A stretch of DNA of 64,000 bases from Blasia pusilla (GCA_050084515.1 CM114272.1:7688001-7752000), one strand, 5' to 3'. Shown: positions 43,901-56,330, counted from the first letter of the stretch. Numbers and translations are program-made. The notes: generated from the sequence alone by a model not told the origin.

Positions 43901-44817
43901 CCTTGACTCTCGTCGTCTTGGATGGTCAGATTCCATATTTGCATGCAGAAAGTTCTAGAGACCTATAGAACAAAAACTAAATCGATAAGATGAAATAAAA
44001 TAACAATGTTCACCGACAGGAAAGTGGATTTCGGACAGGAAAGGACCCAAACCCAATACTAAATCTTATCCTAATTCCTATGGACAGATTCTTAGAATCA
44101 CGAGAGCATCCAAAGATGAAGGGTCAAAATAACTTGTCAGTAGGTTGCGTTCAGTGCAGTATTGAAACTTTCTCACGTCCTCTCAGAAATTCAAACGCTA
44201 GGACAAGTATGCACGTCACAGGACTGAAGCTTTCCGTTAAACCGGAGAGGTCCGCGTGAACCAACCATTCTGCATCAGGTATGAAAACGATTCTTCCTTA
44301 CGAAAATAGATTCATGTGATCAAGAGAGAACGTGGAACCTGTACTTAGTTAGTCCACTATCGAAACGAATGACATTTTTATCTACACCATCTCAAAAGAA
44401 AAGTCTCAAGAACATTTATAGCAGGTGTGGAAAATGGAGGAGCCCTGTACAGAAACAGTTTTGACAAGAAGAGCGAGTCTCTACCACTACAGCTCAATTG
44501 TGTTGCTTCGAATTATGAAATTCGTCTGGCACACTTCGTAGACTACGGCAGCCAACCACCACGTCCAATTTTTCGCACTCACGCGCGAACAATTGCCTGC
44601 AAGTCAAAGAATTTTGCGAGAATCACGGCTTTGGTGCCGCCTTGAAGAGGGGGAACTTCGGAATTCAAACAAATCCTCGCTGGTTGCAAACCCACGTATC
44701 ATCATGCACTATGGACGAACCCGAACGAAAACGCAATGCATTCCACATGCATGCTCTTGCATGCCGTCTTGAGTGTTTGTTCATCGTATCGCAGTGATAT
44801 CGCCGGCTCTTGTAGGG
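40911..44817. other. Low-copy-looking intergenic sequence
   Basis: No transposon motif and no recognised gene. 41,300-42,180 is relatively GC-rich. It includes a possible small coding exon at 42,092-42,171 (MDPEPRLSADLLELPQGPDK onward) ending at a GTAAAA donor-like site. I found no matching downstream exon. The remainder up to the EG45-like gene shows no coding pattern I can support. Confidence 0.35.
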
Positions 44818-44825
44818 CTATAAGT
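44818..44825 (+). promoter_or_regulatory. TATA-like box of the EG45-like gene
   Basis: CTATAAGT sits about 240 bp upstream of the proposed start codon at 45,065 and is followed by C-rich leader sequence, which would give a 5' UTR of roughly 210 bp. Position and sequence only; no expression data. Confidence 0.4.
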
Positions 44826-45064
44826 GCCCAGGCGATCTTTAGTTCAGCTCAGAGCGAGGGGAGCATGTGCCGAAGCGGAGGGCGGTCGATCGTTGTTACG
44901 TGAGTCGTCGTTTTGTATCAACAGTTTCAAGTGTTTGAGTGGGGGACTCACTTCTTCCCCAAGTGATTCGAACCCGCAAAGATCAACTCTACTCTGCTTC
45001 GTCGAACTCAACTGCTACATTCACATCTAGCTCAAGTACGCGGGTTCTAGATCTTGGGGGAGGC

Positions 45065-45993
45065 ATGGCAGAAGGAGGATCTAGAGCATTGAGCGCGACC
45101 GAGCGTTTGCTCTCACTGATGGTATTGATCTCCGGCGTCTCCTTCTCCTTCGTCCAGGCTAATACTGGCTACGCGTCGTTCTACTCGGAACCAGTTCGTA
45201 AGTGCTTTCTCGCTATGTCCTATGGTCGTTGTAGACTACAATCATTTCCGACATTCGACTAAATTTCAGCGATTAGATTTGAACCTTCGAATTCCGCGAA
45301 TCCGCATCAAATCGCATTCCTCCTCTAGACCTACAAGTTCAATCGTAAACAGACTGCGTGTGGCCTCGCAGCCTCTGCTGAGGACCCCTGCCGGAGCCTA
45401 ACTCACGAGTCTTGAAAGAGCCGTGGGATTGAGAGAATTCTGGAAATGGTCATAGAGCGGAAAACCACATTCGGTAGCCGAGTGCTCCGCAGTCCAGGAA
45501 ATTGGGAGCTTTCCTGAACGACTCCAGGCTTACGCCTGGAGTCGTGAAGCGAGGGTTGTTTTGAGCGAACGAGCGACGGATCAATCGACCTGCAAAGCTC
45601 CAAACTTGCGCGGAATTTTGAATCCGAATCTGCCTTTTCTCTGCAGCGTCAGCGTGCTATGGGTCCGACGCGAGTCAGGTCCCTGCAGATGGTTTGTGGG
45701 CCGCGGCCAGCGATGGACAGGACGGAGCGCCTGTGAATCTGTTCGAGAACGGAGGCGCATGCGGGAAGAAATTCACCGTGACATGCACAGGACCGGCGCC
45801 GGGCGCAGACCCGGATCCCAATCCGTGCACGGGAAACTCTATCGTCGTCGTCGTCATTGACAAGTGCCCTGACGGCTGCGCAATCGCGCTAACAGGGCTC
45901 GGGAAGCAGCTGGACCTGTCGGAGAAAGCGTTTCGGCAGATTGCCGACTTAACCGCCGGCGTTGTCAAGATCAGCTTCGGCCCGGCGGAGTGA
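45065..45993 (+). CDS. EG45-like / plant natriuretic peptide-like secreted protein
   Basis: Two exons, 45,065-45,197 and 45,647-45,993, encode 159 residues. The first starts MAEGGSRALSATERLL, has a hydrophobic signal-peptide core (LMVLISGVSFSF) and a likely cleavage after VQA. The donor C|GTAAGT and acceptor CTGCAG|CG rebuild SEPVPSACYGSD across the junction. The mature part has the RlpA-like double-psi beta-barrel pattern: TGYASFY, SACYG, NLFENGGACGKKFTVTC, PCTGNSIVVVVIDKCPDGC, LDLSEKAFRQIADLTAG. Such proteins are single-domain relatives of expansins secreted to the apoplast and linked in other plants to water and ion balance or defence. An in-frame upstream ATG at 44,939 would spoil the signal peptide, so 45,065 is preferred. 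The gene looks intact. Confidence 0.9.
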
Positions 45994-47386
45994 GTTCGGG
46001 AAGTGAGGACCTCTACATTTGCAAGAGTGTTGCTGTAGGGTTATTGGCTTTTCTGGCGCCATTGGGAGTGCGATGGGAATGGGGACCTGCTAACTTTAGG
46101 GGTTTTCCGGAGTGTCTTGAATTAAAGTGGGGAGGATTTTATTCCGGGCCGGGGGTTTTGAGGGGGATTGACGACAGAGTACCGACTGTGGGCTTAGTAA
46201 GCTGTTGTAAATTTGTGGCACTAGCTGCTGCCCATGCTCACTCACCATGGGTGAAAGAGCCCACCTGATATCTCCTATCATAATCTTGCAGCCTTGGTCA
46301 GAGGACAGATGTCATAAATAGAAACCACCTAATAGGACATAGATGTTTGTAGCTAAGACCCTTTAGCAAATAATATAGATTTCTGGAGGTGCTTTTGAAT
46401 TTGCATCCATGACATTTACGACCACTATTACTAAATGTATGCGTCATGAATATGATGGAGACAAACTACATATTTAGGGCCTCTACAAGTGCTCATAGTT
46501 TTCTTTCCTGGCCATCTAGACTATCCACAAGTGCTCAAAATTTTCTTTCCTGACCATCTAGACTATCCACGTGGCCTATCCACGTATCCTTGTCTTACAA
46601 TGACTAATTCACTCGCTTTCTTTCCTGCACAACAACTCCTCTAGTGATGTCCGCTTCTGGCCCTACTATTACTGACGCTTTCTCCAATTTCTTCGCTCTG
46701 CCCACAAGTCTACTTGTGAGTCACTCGATCAATCTCTCACTCACTTTCTTTCCTGCATTGCTCCGGTCTGTTGCGTCTCCGACGGTGTCTGCTTCTACCC
46801 CCACCACTGATATTTGAAGAGGCTTCCAAACTGTAGCATACCAAACTGCGGATCAAAGTTGTGAATCGTTCAAGAGGAAGGGAGGAGGTCGGAATCCGAG
46901 AAGGGGAGAGGGGACACCGGGTCCACTCGTCGTAGAGGTCGCACATTGGTTATCTAAAGAGTGATCTTTAATTTCTATCGATTTTCTACCCCTTAAATTA
47001 AAGCTCTCAATACCAAAATGGTGAGGTTGTTGGGCTAGGAGGGCCGTTATAAAAAAGTTTTAATGAAAGGGATGTACTAATATAAAAAAAAGTCGGCGGA
47101 TCACTCCCAAGAAGAAAGAGTTGGGACAACTGGAACCTATTCCTCCCTTTTTGACACTTAGTTTTACTACTCTTCTCTTTTAACCCGCGTAACATTTGTA
47201 GAGAGGAAGAGCTCCATCTCATGACCCGGTGTCCCCTTTCCCCTTCTCGGATTCCATGCGGGCTAGGGACGGGCAGGCGCAGGCTCGGGCAGATTGGCGC
47301 GGGCTAGGCGAGAATACGCGAGCTCAAGGCAAGCGGGCGCGGGCTCACAATGGGCACGCTTGCGGAGAGGCAGTCAAGCCCGTCTC
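45994..47386. other. Spacer downstream of the EG45-like gene
   Basis: The first few hundred bases are probably 3' UTR. No other gene is recognised. A short tandem repeat lies at 46,486-46,570. 47,229-47,386 is unusually GC-rich (GCGGGCT-type motifs) and leads into a tandem duplication. Confidence 0.4.
46486..46570. repeat. Two-copy 42-bp tandem repeat
   Basis: Units start at 46,486 and 46,528 with CAAGTGCTCA and share TTTTCTTTCCTG and CCATCTAGACTATCCAC. Only about three bases differ. Confidence 0.9.
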
Positions 47387-47832
47387 GAGCCCGCGCAACG
47401 GGTGCGGGCTCTATCAGTCTGGGTCTAGGTGGCGGGCTCCAGATGGGCTCGGGTGCGGGCTTCGGGCGGGCTGGGTGTTGGGCACGGGAACCCGGGTCCA
47501 TATGGGCATGTCCGCGGATACGGAATTTATCCATGTGCAACCTTGAGAAAATTACACCTACTTGAAAGCCTAGTCTGTTACTCCTAAGATTCAATGTTTG
47601 TTGATGTTTGAGCCCACGCAATGGGTGCGGGCTCCGTCAGCTAAGGTCTAAGTGGCGGGCTTCAAGAGGGCTTGAGTGCAAGCCACGGGTACCTGGGCTC
47701 GCACGGACATGTCCGTCCATAGGATGGATATAAGTCTGTAGACACGGACTTTGTTCGTGTGCAACCTTGAGAAAATTACACCTACTTGAAAGCCTAGTCC
47801 GTTACACCTACGATTCAATATTTGTTGATGTA
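47387..47832. repeat. Two-copy tandem duplication, 223-bp unit, GC-rich
   Basis: Units start at 47,387 and 47,610 with GAGCCC-CGCAA-GGGTGCGG. Each has a GC-rich first half (GGCGGGCT motifs, GGCATGTCC/GGACATGTCC) and the shared tail CAACCTTGAGAAAATTACAC CTACTTGAAAGCCTAGTC to TTTGTTGATGT. The second unit has more C-to-T/G-to-A changes than the first. Confidence 0.85.
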
Positions 47833-48734
47833 TACTCAACCCTATATCTCTCTTTGAAAATCAAATCTCACAGCTTTTCGGGTAAACTCTCTTTGTTCAT
47901 ACTCTCTCTCTCTCTCCAAGGGAAATGACTCATTTCATCCATTGAATGTACGCCACTATCCAAAAGCTCTAAGAGATTTCCAAGCTTTGACAGCAAGAGA
48001 CAAGTACTTGAAGTTGTCTTTCCTTTTGTTTTTTTTGCCTCAACTTTACTAAAATCACAGTCATAAACTAAGCAAATCAAAATCCTATGGGAGTTATTGG
48101 AATCGTGGAAAATTAACCATTTCATAATCGCAAGAATTATGTAACGCCAAGAATGCTTGACTGCAATCTGATAAGAGAATTTCCTTGCGTGATTATGAAT
48201 GTTAGCCGAGAATGAATGTGAGAGGAATTGTGTTAATAGAGAATGATTGTGAGAGGAATTAGAGAATCGTTTAGGGTGATGGAGAAAGCGTGAAGTGGTT
48301 AGCCCCAACCCTAGCGAGAAAGCTATATAGGAGTGAAATTTCTCAATTCAAATCAAAAGTAAGTACGTGATCGTCGCCTCATCTCAGATGCTTTGAAAAT
48401 CAATCCATTTTCATCGCCAATTGCTCGAGGAACCTTCTTCAGCTCCTCAAATGCACATGTACATTCGCATATTTACCATTAGCTACGGCTGAAGTAGATG
48501 GTTTCTTATCTTATCTAGTGTCACCTCGAGTGGTTGTAAGAAAAAGTGATTTTGTTGTGGAAAGTAAGTAACCCCCACTCCAAGAGGGCCAAATGTCTCG
48601 CTACTATCCACAGAAAGCAAGAGTTAGAGTCTTCTATTACTCAAGGACTCCCAGGGACTTCTAAATAAAAGCAAGCTTCACTTCTTCTAGAAGAAGAAAA
48701 AAAAATCTTTCTAGATATAGTAACCTCCCATGTT
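47833..48734. other. AT-rich spacer with an unassigned 146-codon open frame
   Basis: A minus-strand frame at 48,308-47,868 (MGLTTSRFLHHPKRF onward) is open for 146 codons. It has no recognisable domain and is Ser/His-rich in its first half. It is preceded by a TATA-like CTATATAG on the minus strand at 48,323-48,330. Repeated TTCCTCTCACA motifs in its 5' part suggest an untranslated or LTR-like leader over a real protein. I do not assign a product. Confidence 0.2.
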
Positions 48735-49600
48735 TCGTTAATAGTATACATTATAATGGAAGACCCCACTTGTACAAGATGAAATAGTGACAAAATAGCA
48801 ACGTGTTAGAATTTTGTTTTCGGAGTTACATTGTTACATGGGTAGAGTTAGATGGATAAGGAGAAGGAAAATTAAATAATTTCTAATTTATAATATAATT
48901 AATTAATTTTATAATGGGTGATCTAAGAGACAATAAAGTAAAAAAATTGGAAATTTTAATAAATTTTTCCCTTAATTAATATTTGATGGGAAAAGAAAAG
49001 AATTGTAAAAGAGAAAGAACATATGTTCTTTAAATTTTATGGAATTATTTAGGGGATTGGGATTCAATTTTTTGAGTGGAATTACTCATAAGAGTGGAAT
49101 GTTCTTACTCTTCTAAACTTTAAGAAAACATAAATTATATAACTAGTGTGCGGCCCCTCTCCTTGTCCCTTCACTTTCATTAGATAAGGAATCTTCCTTA
49201 CCCATTAAAGTTATACCTTTCATTAAAGACTTAATACTAAAAATATTAAAATTTTATATTTTTAGAGTTAATTTTAGTTTGTCTGACTACTGTTTCAAAT
49301 TAATTCACATGTAATATTTTGGGAAAGAAATCTTAATTTTAATGAAAAATGGAAATTAATTATTTAAGAATTTATTTAGTGAAAAATATTTTGGTGGGAA
49401 AAATGGAAGGGGGAGAGTAGATATTGTTCAAACTTTTGTGGAGGAGTAAAATTATTTAGGGGAATTAGGTATATTTAAAAGTGAAAAATTATTTCTCTTT
49501 TCAGATTTAAAAAATTATAAATAATACTTAAATTTAGAAATGAAAAATATCTCTGAATTAGAAAAAACTCATGTTAGTGCACAAGCAAGGGCATGCTAAC
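48735..49600 (+). repeat. Dispersed AT-rich non-coding repeat, copy A
   Basis: It aligns in the same order and orientation with 55,575-56,330. Matching points are ACATTATAATGG, AAAATAG-CAACRTGTT-GAATTTT, the GATGGATAAGGAGAAGG region, AATTTATAA-GGGTGAT, GGGGAGAGTAGATATTGTTC with GGAGGA, ATTATTTA-GGG, TTTAAAAA-AT and a common end CATGCTAAC. There is no coding capacity. Divergence is substantial, so the family is old. Confidence 0.6.
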
Positions 49601-51862
49601 AAGTGCTACTAACTAATGAAGGGTTATTATAATTAGGGGGTTAAAAATGAAAATCTATAAGTATTGAAGCATTTAATTCTTATGGAAGGTTGCTTTTAGT
49701 ATTCTTCCTATTTTTAGTAAGATTTTCGTGGACTCTTCATAAAGGAAAAGGCATTTGCTCTTCTAACATTGGAGGTTTTCTAGCTTCCACAAGATTACAT
49801 CTAATGGTGAAGTTTGGCTTGTATCCACCTAAGGTGACCTAATGAATAAGATGAGATAAGGTGACAAAGTGAGAAAGGAACTCTCGAGCCGTGAACCAAT
49901 GCCTTCTCACATAATTGATACTGACTACATTATTGTCGAATATTCCATCATCCAAACGATTGTTTTGCATTCAATGGAACATTAAGAAAAAACATAGATT
50001 TTGGTGCCTCAAATTTAAAAGCCATAAGCTTCCAATGGCACAAAGAATGTTGGATTCTCAACATCGATTTCTTGTTATGATTGGGTTTATTCTCTCCCAC
50101 TAGAATCGCACATGATCGCTATAGTGAGAAAGCAAGTTACTTTATGTTACTCATGCCACTTGTAGGCCCACATAGCACTGGCAAAACAAGCCAACACCTT
50201 ACGACACAAGCAAATCCAAAGAAAGGTTGAATTGGAGAACCACCAATATTAATGACCTCCTTATATAAGGAGAAGCCTAGATTGATGGTTTCGAATTAGA
50301 TATCGGAGGAGTCGTATTAATATGACATAGGTGGTTTATGGAGTAGCTCAGTAGCATTATCAGAATGATCTAACCCTCTGTTGGATTAGGATATGGGACA
50401 ACGTAATGTGACATGGGAGTCCAAAGCCACACCACTCGTCAATTTTATGCTATTAATAAAAATAAAGAAAATAGATCAAAAACCTTACTTTCCCAAGTTG
50501 TCAATAGTCAAGGAGTCGTAACAATAGTGGATTCTTGTATGTCGAGTTATCTCCATGCTCAGGTTCCATTGAGAGTCTATTATGAGTGCATGAAAAGATT
50601 GGGTCACATTGTGTCTTTAAGATTTGTTATGTATTTAAGTGATGTATTTATTTTTATTTTTCACACAAAGGATCCCATTCCATGGGCATCCCAACTAGTT
50701 TATATTAATATTATTGGTAAGAATGCTTGTACTACCCAATGGGTAAAAAAATGATGGTTTATATGTAAAGCCGCAAACAAATATTTAAAAAAACAAAACA
50801 TAAAATTTATTTAAAAATGAAAAGAACATTCATTCTGCATGGGTAAAAATAAAAAAATATGCATAGTGATGTAGAATTTATGATAGATTTTATTTATATG
50901 TAACATTATGTGTATAAATGTTTTGTTTGTAATTATGGTTATAACTTCTTCACTTCCAATTATAACACGGATAAAAAATAAATTTCTAGCACCTATCCTA
51001 GATAAAGCCACATCTAATTGACCATGAGAAAACACCAAGATAAGCAAGTATATACAAAAAATTTTAAGGTTTAACCTTGAGACCTATTTATAGTCATAGC
51101 AAAAGCAAGCCACATAGAGAACTACCAGATATCTTCATAAGTGAAAAGGTAAGCCAAAGTTAGACATAATCAATGGGATGCATGGAATGAATATTCAATC
51201 TCCAAGATTGCTTCTTGTAATGATTTTGCATCTGTAACATGTTGCATAAACCAAGGAACGTCCCATCGTGTTCCATTTACTCGTTCTTTTGATCCATTCA
51301 TGTTCCTTACAAACATGATTGGTGTATCAATCTTTATCTTTATGGAGGTAGTCGTGAAGGAAAATGCATAATATAGAATCTTTGTATTATGAATGAACGA
51401 TTCATCCAAAAAGAGGAAAATAATTACTTGTCCATTAAATCTTGATATAAATTTTCTTTTGATACCATCAACATATCTATTTAAATTTTGGTGTTAGAAT
51501 AATCAAGGTTAGATCAAAATTTAATTTGCAAATTTTTTAGATCCAAAATTCTCAAACTTTTGTGCATTGGGATTTTTTTTGGACGTCACATGCCCAACGC
51601 TAAACACCAACACGACATCAAGGTGGGGCGCCCACATCTGGAACCCCACTTAGGTGTCAAGTGCCAATACGACGTACCATCTTGACACCCCAACAATGAT
51701 ACCCCCGTCCCTTAGTGCCTTGACATCCTATCTCGACTAAGGGCACCAATACGGTGCCCGAGGGGGTATCAAGCACTGGACGGCGGTGCCCCACCCCTTC
51801 GACAAACAGCAGCCGGGCATTGACTCTTCAAGTTGCAAGCGCACATCTAGAATTAGGAAACA
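49601..51862. other. AT-rich spacer, no gene recognised
   Basis: Short open frames here (for example 50,413-50,754 + and 50,811-51,047 -) have no recognisable motif and the base composition is strongly AT-rich. 51,580-51,840 is a more GC-rich island of unknown origin with repeated AACACCAACACGAC/AGTGCCAATACGAC elements. Confidence 0.4.
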
Positions 51863-53000
51863 ATGAGTAGGGTGGGAATAGATTATGGGAAAATTGAGGG
51901 GCGTTTCATAGTATATAAGGATAGTGAAGCAAAAGCATGTTTACAAGAATATTATCTATTTAGAAGCAAAAGTAAAAGAAGCTCATCATTGTTAATTGTA
52001 GTGGATAATGGCCTATTTCTAGCTTTAGTTAATAATTTTTTTTGGGTTTTTGGCATGGAGATTATAGATGATTTTGTACAAGATGATGGGTTAGATATTT
52101 TGGTGATGTGCCCATTTCGAATGTGGACTAAGATCTTTGACCTCCTAAGGCATGGAATGGTCCAAACGCTTTTTTTCAAGAGAAATTCACATTCTTTTAG
52201 AACAACATAGGAAATATGAAGAAGCATAGTGCCACTTGAAATTGGTATAAAGGCCAATTCATGTTTGATCTTACTAGGTTATGACGACATCTAACAGAAA
52301 AGTTTATTTGGACCAAGAATGGAAAGAAATAAGAATCTCAGATTCGCAAATGTTTGATTTTTTCTTATCCAATGCACTTGCATTAAAGGCATTGGTTGAT
52401 ACGTGGATAGCAAATCAAGGCGGTAGGAGTAATGATCTGCCACTTGGAAGGCGAGAGAATGAAGACATAAGGTGGTCCCTTAGTAGATCCACATCTATGA
52501 AAGGACCATGTTGAAAAATATGTTAAAAGGATGATGAAGTTAGGGAAGAAATACAAGTATACGATTTCTAGCAAGAGATGGACCAATTGCCAAGGAAGGC
52601 CCCTTGTGAAAATTTTGGCGGTATTCATTGGAGGTGAATGTTTCATTGACGCTATCAATGCCTCTAGCGTGATAGAGAATACAAGATGGATTGCAATAAT
52701 CACTATTGGGCTTATTCACCAAATGGACCCAAAGAATTTGATTCAATTTGTGAAAGATAATGCTAGATTTTGTAAGTTGGCAAGTTCCCTTGTTACAGAA
52801 GCCATCCACAAATTTCTTTCGTAGGATTTTACGGAAATCACCTCTACAAATGATGATCTTCCCCTCAAATGGAAAATCTCTCAAATTTGGAGAGATCACC
52901 CTCCTCATACCTTGGAGGATCTAATTAATGGCCTCAAAGGCATGTTGCTCAATCATAGGAGTCTCATTGCATATAATAAGTAGAGCATTCCTTATTACAA
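51863..53000 (+). pseudogene. hAT-family transposase, DUF659-like type, degraded
   Basis: This hAT differs from the three at 1-10 kb. LLGYDDI and FGPRMER near 52,275-52,325 resemble the segment before the DUF659 core. Then KYKYTISSKRWTNCQGRPLV, FIGGECFIDAINASSVIENT and IHQMDPKNLIQFVKDNARFC then KLASSLV occur at 52,550-52,790. This is the typical order up to the catalytic-Asp region (FVTDNAKNCKLAG in intact relatives), with the expected Asp present as KDNA. The C-terminal half and dimerisation domain are not identified. Frameshifts separate the blocks. Confidence 0.65.
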
Positions 53001-54800
53001 TTGCTACTTTACTATTAATGAATAGCCTCTATGTGGAACTCTCATCAAGATTGATAGGAGTCTTGAAGCAATAATGAGCTACACATCCTCTATCCAAGAA
53101 AAAAGTAACCATCCTTGATGATGTGAAATTTAAAGCTATACACCATGCACATTGAACACTTTCTTAAAGAAGATTGTATAAGAATATCTTTCCAATCCCA
53201 TGCAAGTTGTTAATGAAGAATAATTTGATGAAGCTGATCCATCCTCCAGAATAATTTCCAATTCATTATGTAAAACATCCTAAAACACACGTATCCAATC
53301 ATTTAAAGACAATTCTTATGCTTAACCTACTCAATTGACTACTATTTCTTTTGGATTAAATAATATTTTCTCTTCTTCAAAATGATAATGGGAAAAAAGA
53401 AGATGGGTTGGGAAAATAAATAAAAAGTTACAAATCTATTGCTTTGAACTTGCAAATGATAATGAATTTCCAATAGTGCAATGTTACTAATAGAAGAACC
53501 CAAGGGAAGAAAACTTATTCCTATTTTCTATGTATATAAAAAATACATTTGGATGATAAGCACAAAGTGATTTGAATGGTAAAAAGAAAAAGCAAAGGGA
53601 TGAATAAATAATAGTGGATTATAGTTATTGTGGTTTCCTACTTCACCTTTCTCATATAATAGATCTTTGGTAAATGCGAGCAAACATTTGAGAGCCCATA
53701 GAGCTTTCGGTTGATCAAGTGTGTTGAAGACCAAAATAATAGAAGAAAAAAATCCTACAAAGAGAGGAAAAATTTCATAAGCTTCTTGGAAGCTAGAGAA
53801 TATTTCCATGTTATCCTCTCATAGTACCAATTGGAAAACAACTTCCTTCAAGGTTGGATATAGAACTCCATATATAGTTCTTAAAAATTCAAATAATGTG
53901 GCTCCTTTAACATGATGAAGAAGCAATTGTTACCAATATCTTTCTCTATTTCCTATAGAAAATTCATTGGGTTGACTTATTTGATATTTTTGTAGTAAGG
54001 AGAAACATTTTACTTGGAAGAGCAAGATATACTATATAGTCTATATAGATCACCAATAAAATCAACGCAATCATTTGACTTTTCTTTTTTTTGTGCTTTT
54101 GAAAAATTTATTTCCGCCAATAGTAATGAGGATAATCTAAGTATAGAGACTTTGGAATAGTACTATAGTAGGATGAAAATGATTTTTCGCAAACCATTAA
54201 GCGAGAGTGGTGTCTCTTTTTCTTTATAAAATGTCTTTTGTCTCCTTGCCATGATTCAAATATAGTATATTTCATTCATTAAAAAAACTAATTTCAAAAT
54301 ACTTGGTTACTCTAAGTGTAAATAAAATATGAAAAATCGATAATATTCTTCAAATACATAAGTATATCTAAATATCGCAAAAACAAAAATTAATTTGGGA
54401 AAAAATGAAACTCTATATATATGAGATATAATGCTCACACAACATCAAGATATTGTGTTATTTCATCAATAACCTATGCGGTGGTTGATATGGCAATAGA
54501 ATAGGTTATACAATTTAGGGTTGTATGGTACAACCCATCAATTCTCCAAAATATGATTGCACTTTATAGCCCTTTTCCATCATCCAACCTCTACAATAGA
54601 CATAAGCTTAGATAAGTCATTAGATCATGGATTTCAACACATATTATAACATAAAAATAAATGAAGCTTTTGGTTTGTCCTCCGATGCCATACTATCAAA
54701 ATATTGATATAGAGTAAATCTCTCTTTTGAAACTCTACCATATTAATCCATCCCATCACTTGACCTAAGAGCTACTTTTTGAAAATAAGTCTTAGAAATA
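53001..54800. other. AT-rich spacer, no gene recognised
   Basis: Likely remnants of the hAT 3' part at the left, otherwise no identifiable element or gene. Confidence 0.4.
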
Positions 54801-55426
54801 TGTCACATCTTATTTCGACGTAGGTAGAGTTCTATCGAGTCGACGACATAGAGAGTCAGCATGTTATTCGGTTTTAACTTCGTCCCGAGATGTCGGATGA
54901 GATTGGCAACAGGTTTGTTGTTTCGGGGACTTCGTTTATGATGATTTTCCTATTTTGGTTTTAGTCCGTCAGGTGATCCGTTGACCGGGTCAAGGGTCAT
55001 CCGGTAACCTGTGCACGTAGGTTACCGTTGGTAGGGCTATTTTTGGGGGAAGAGCTTTTTGGCTCTTTCCAAGGGTATAAGAGTGAGAGATGGCTTTCTC
55101 AAGCCATCTTTCTCATGTTGAACCTTAGGGGCGCATGTCTTGCATAGACTTGTGTGGGTGTGTAGGAGTTAGGGTTTTAGCATCTGGATTCCTTCATAGC
55201 ACAAGGTGGATGTGGTTCCATATGCCGATGTAGCTTCGTGAGTGGAGTTTTAGGCCGGGTGAGCCATTTTTACTATTCTTGATTCTTGTTGTGGGGTCTC
55301 GATGTATATGCGTGAGTTTGTTTGGTTATGTGTGGATCTACCCGTATATTGGAAAAGATCGGTGTTGTGTGATGTGTAGATGTGACCAACGATGTGGGTT
55401 GTGTGGCGATGTGTGTGTGTACGACA
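54801..55426 (+). mobile_element. Solo gypsy-type LTR, plus orientation (626 bp)
   Basis: It starts TGTCACATCT at 54,801 and ends GTACGACA at 55,426. Its sequence is the reverse complement of the LTR family at 16,157-16,701 and 23,519-24,001. Shared features are the CGGTAACCTG-region, a TATAAGAG box near 55,076, GATGGCTTTCTCAAGCCATC, GGAGTTTTAGGCCGGGTG and GATCGGTGTTGTGTG. It has the block deleted from the 16-kb copy. No internal region or second LTR is nearby. Flanks AAATA and AATGT do not give a perfect target duplication. Confidence 0.75.
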
Positions 55427-55429
55427 AAT

Positions 55430-55430
<1 letters not shown>

Positions 55431-55461
<31 letters not shown>
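55431..55461. repeat. Poly-T tract, 31 bases
   Basis: Uninterrupted T run directly after the LTR end (ACGACAAATG). It may be a mononucleotide expansion. Confidence 0.95.
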
Positions 55462-55574
55462 CAAAAATATGTGTAACCAAGTCTAGTCAAACCTTAGCTA
55501 TTTGACCTTGTATAGACGTTGATATTATCTCATTCCACTTTGAATTGTATGTCCTGATTGCAAAAAATAGCTTG

Positions 55575-56330
55575 GCTTGTTGAAATCGATATTATAATGG
55601 GAGATTATCTTATTATCTCTTTATCTTGTCAACATAAATGACAAGATTAAGAGATAATAAAACAAAATAGACAACATGTTTGAATTTTTTCTTAACCATA
55701 TTAGGTGGGTTGAGATAGATGCGTGGAGAGAACTGAGTGGAAAAGAATAAAATTTTTAATTAATCAATAAATTTATAAGGGATGATTATAAGTGTTAATA
55801 AGGGGGGACAATTGTAATCAATAAATAAATAAATAAAGTATAATTTATATCTTAAGGAAGAGAAAATGAAGTTTAATAGAGGGGTAAAACTTGTTTAATT
55901 TTAAGGAAAGATGGAATTATTATGGGGATTGAGATATCATTTAAATTTTAATTTAGGACTGGAATTTTATGCTCTTGTGAGATTTCAGAAAATAGAAATT
56001 ATATTTAAAATTTGAAAATTTAAAATCAATCATGACAATTCACATGTAAGAGGAAAATGAATTTAAACAGGAAAAAAATCTTATTACTTTAAATTATCTG
56101 AAAATTTAGGTAACGAATGTAATTTTCGTTGAAAGAGTGGGAGGGGAAGAGAAGTCATTATTCGAACTGTTACGGAGGACATCATTCAAATTTTCAGGGA
56201 GATGAACATTATTTAAAGGTGAGATTATCTTACTTTACAAGATTTAAAAAGATCGAAAATTGTCTTTAAATTTTGAAATCAGAAATCTTTTATGACACCG
56301 AAAAATTATTTTCATGCTAACTCGTGTTTG
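55575..56330 (+). repeat. Dispersed AT-rich non-coding repeat, copy B
   Basis: Second copy of the family described at 48,735-49,600, same orientation. Unlike copy A it contains a near-perfect inverted repeat at 55,610-55,660. No protein-coding content. Confidence 0.6.
55610..55660. repeat. 22-bp inverted repeat (one mismatch), 7-nt loop
   Basis: Left arm 55,610-55,631 (TTATTATCTCTTTATCTTGT onward) and right arm 55,639-55,660 pair at 21 of 22 positions around ACATAAA. It is absent from the equivalent place in copy A, so it is either lost there or a later insertion here. Confidence 0.85.

Noticed and set aside
44960-44985. GGGTTCGAATC on the minus strand, like a tRNA T-loop
   Set aside because: The flanks do not pair as a T-stem or acceptor stem, and the site is in the leader of the EG45-like gene.
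45675-45968. Minus-strand open frame across EG45 exon 2
   Set aside because: Antisense shadow of a well-supported exon in GC-rich sequence.
55279-55476. Plus- and minus-strand frames with poly-Lys or poly-Phe
   Set aside because: Produced by translating the LTR and the 31-T tract; not genes.
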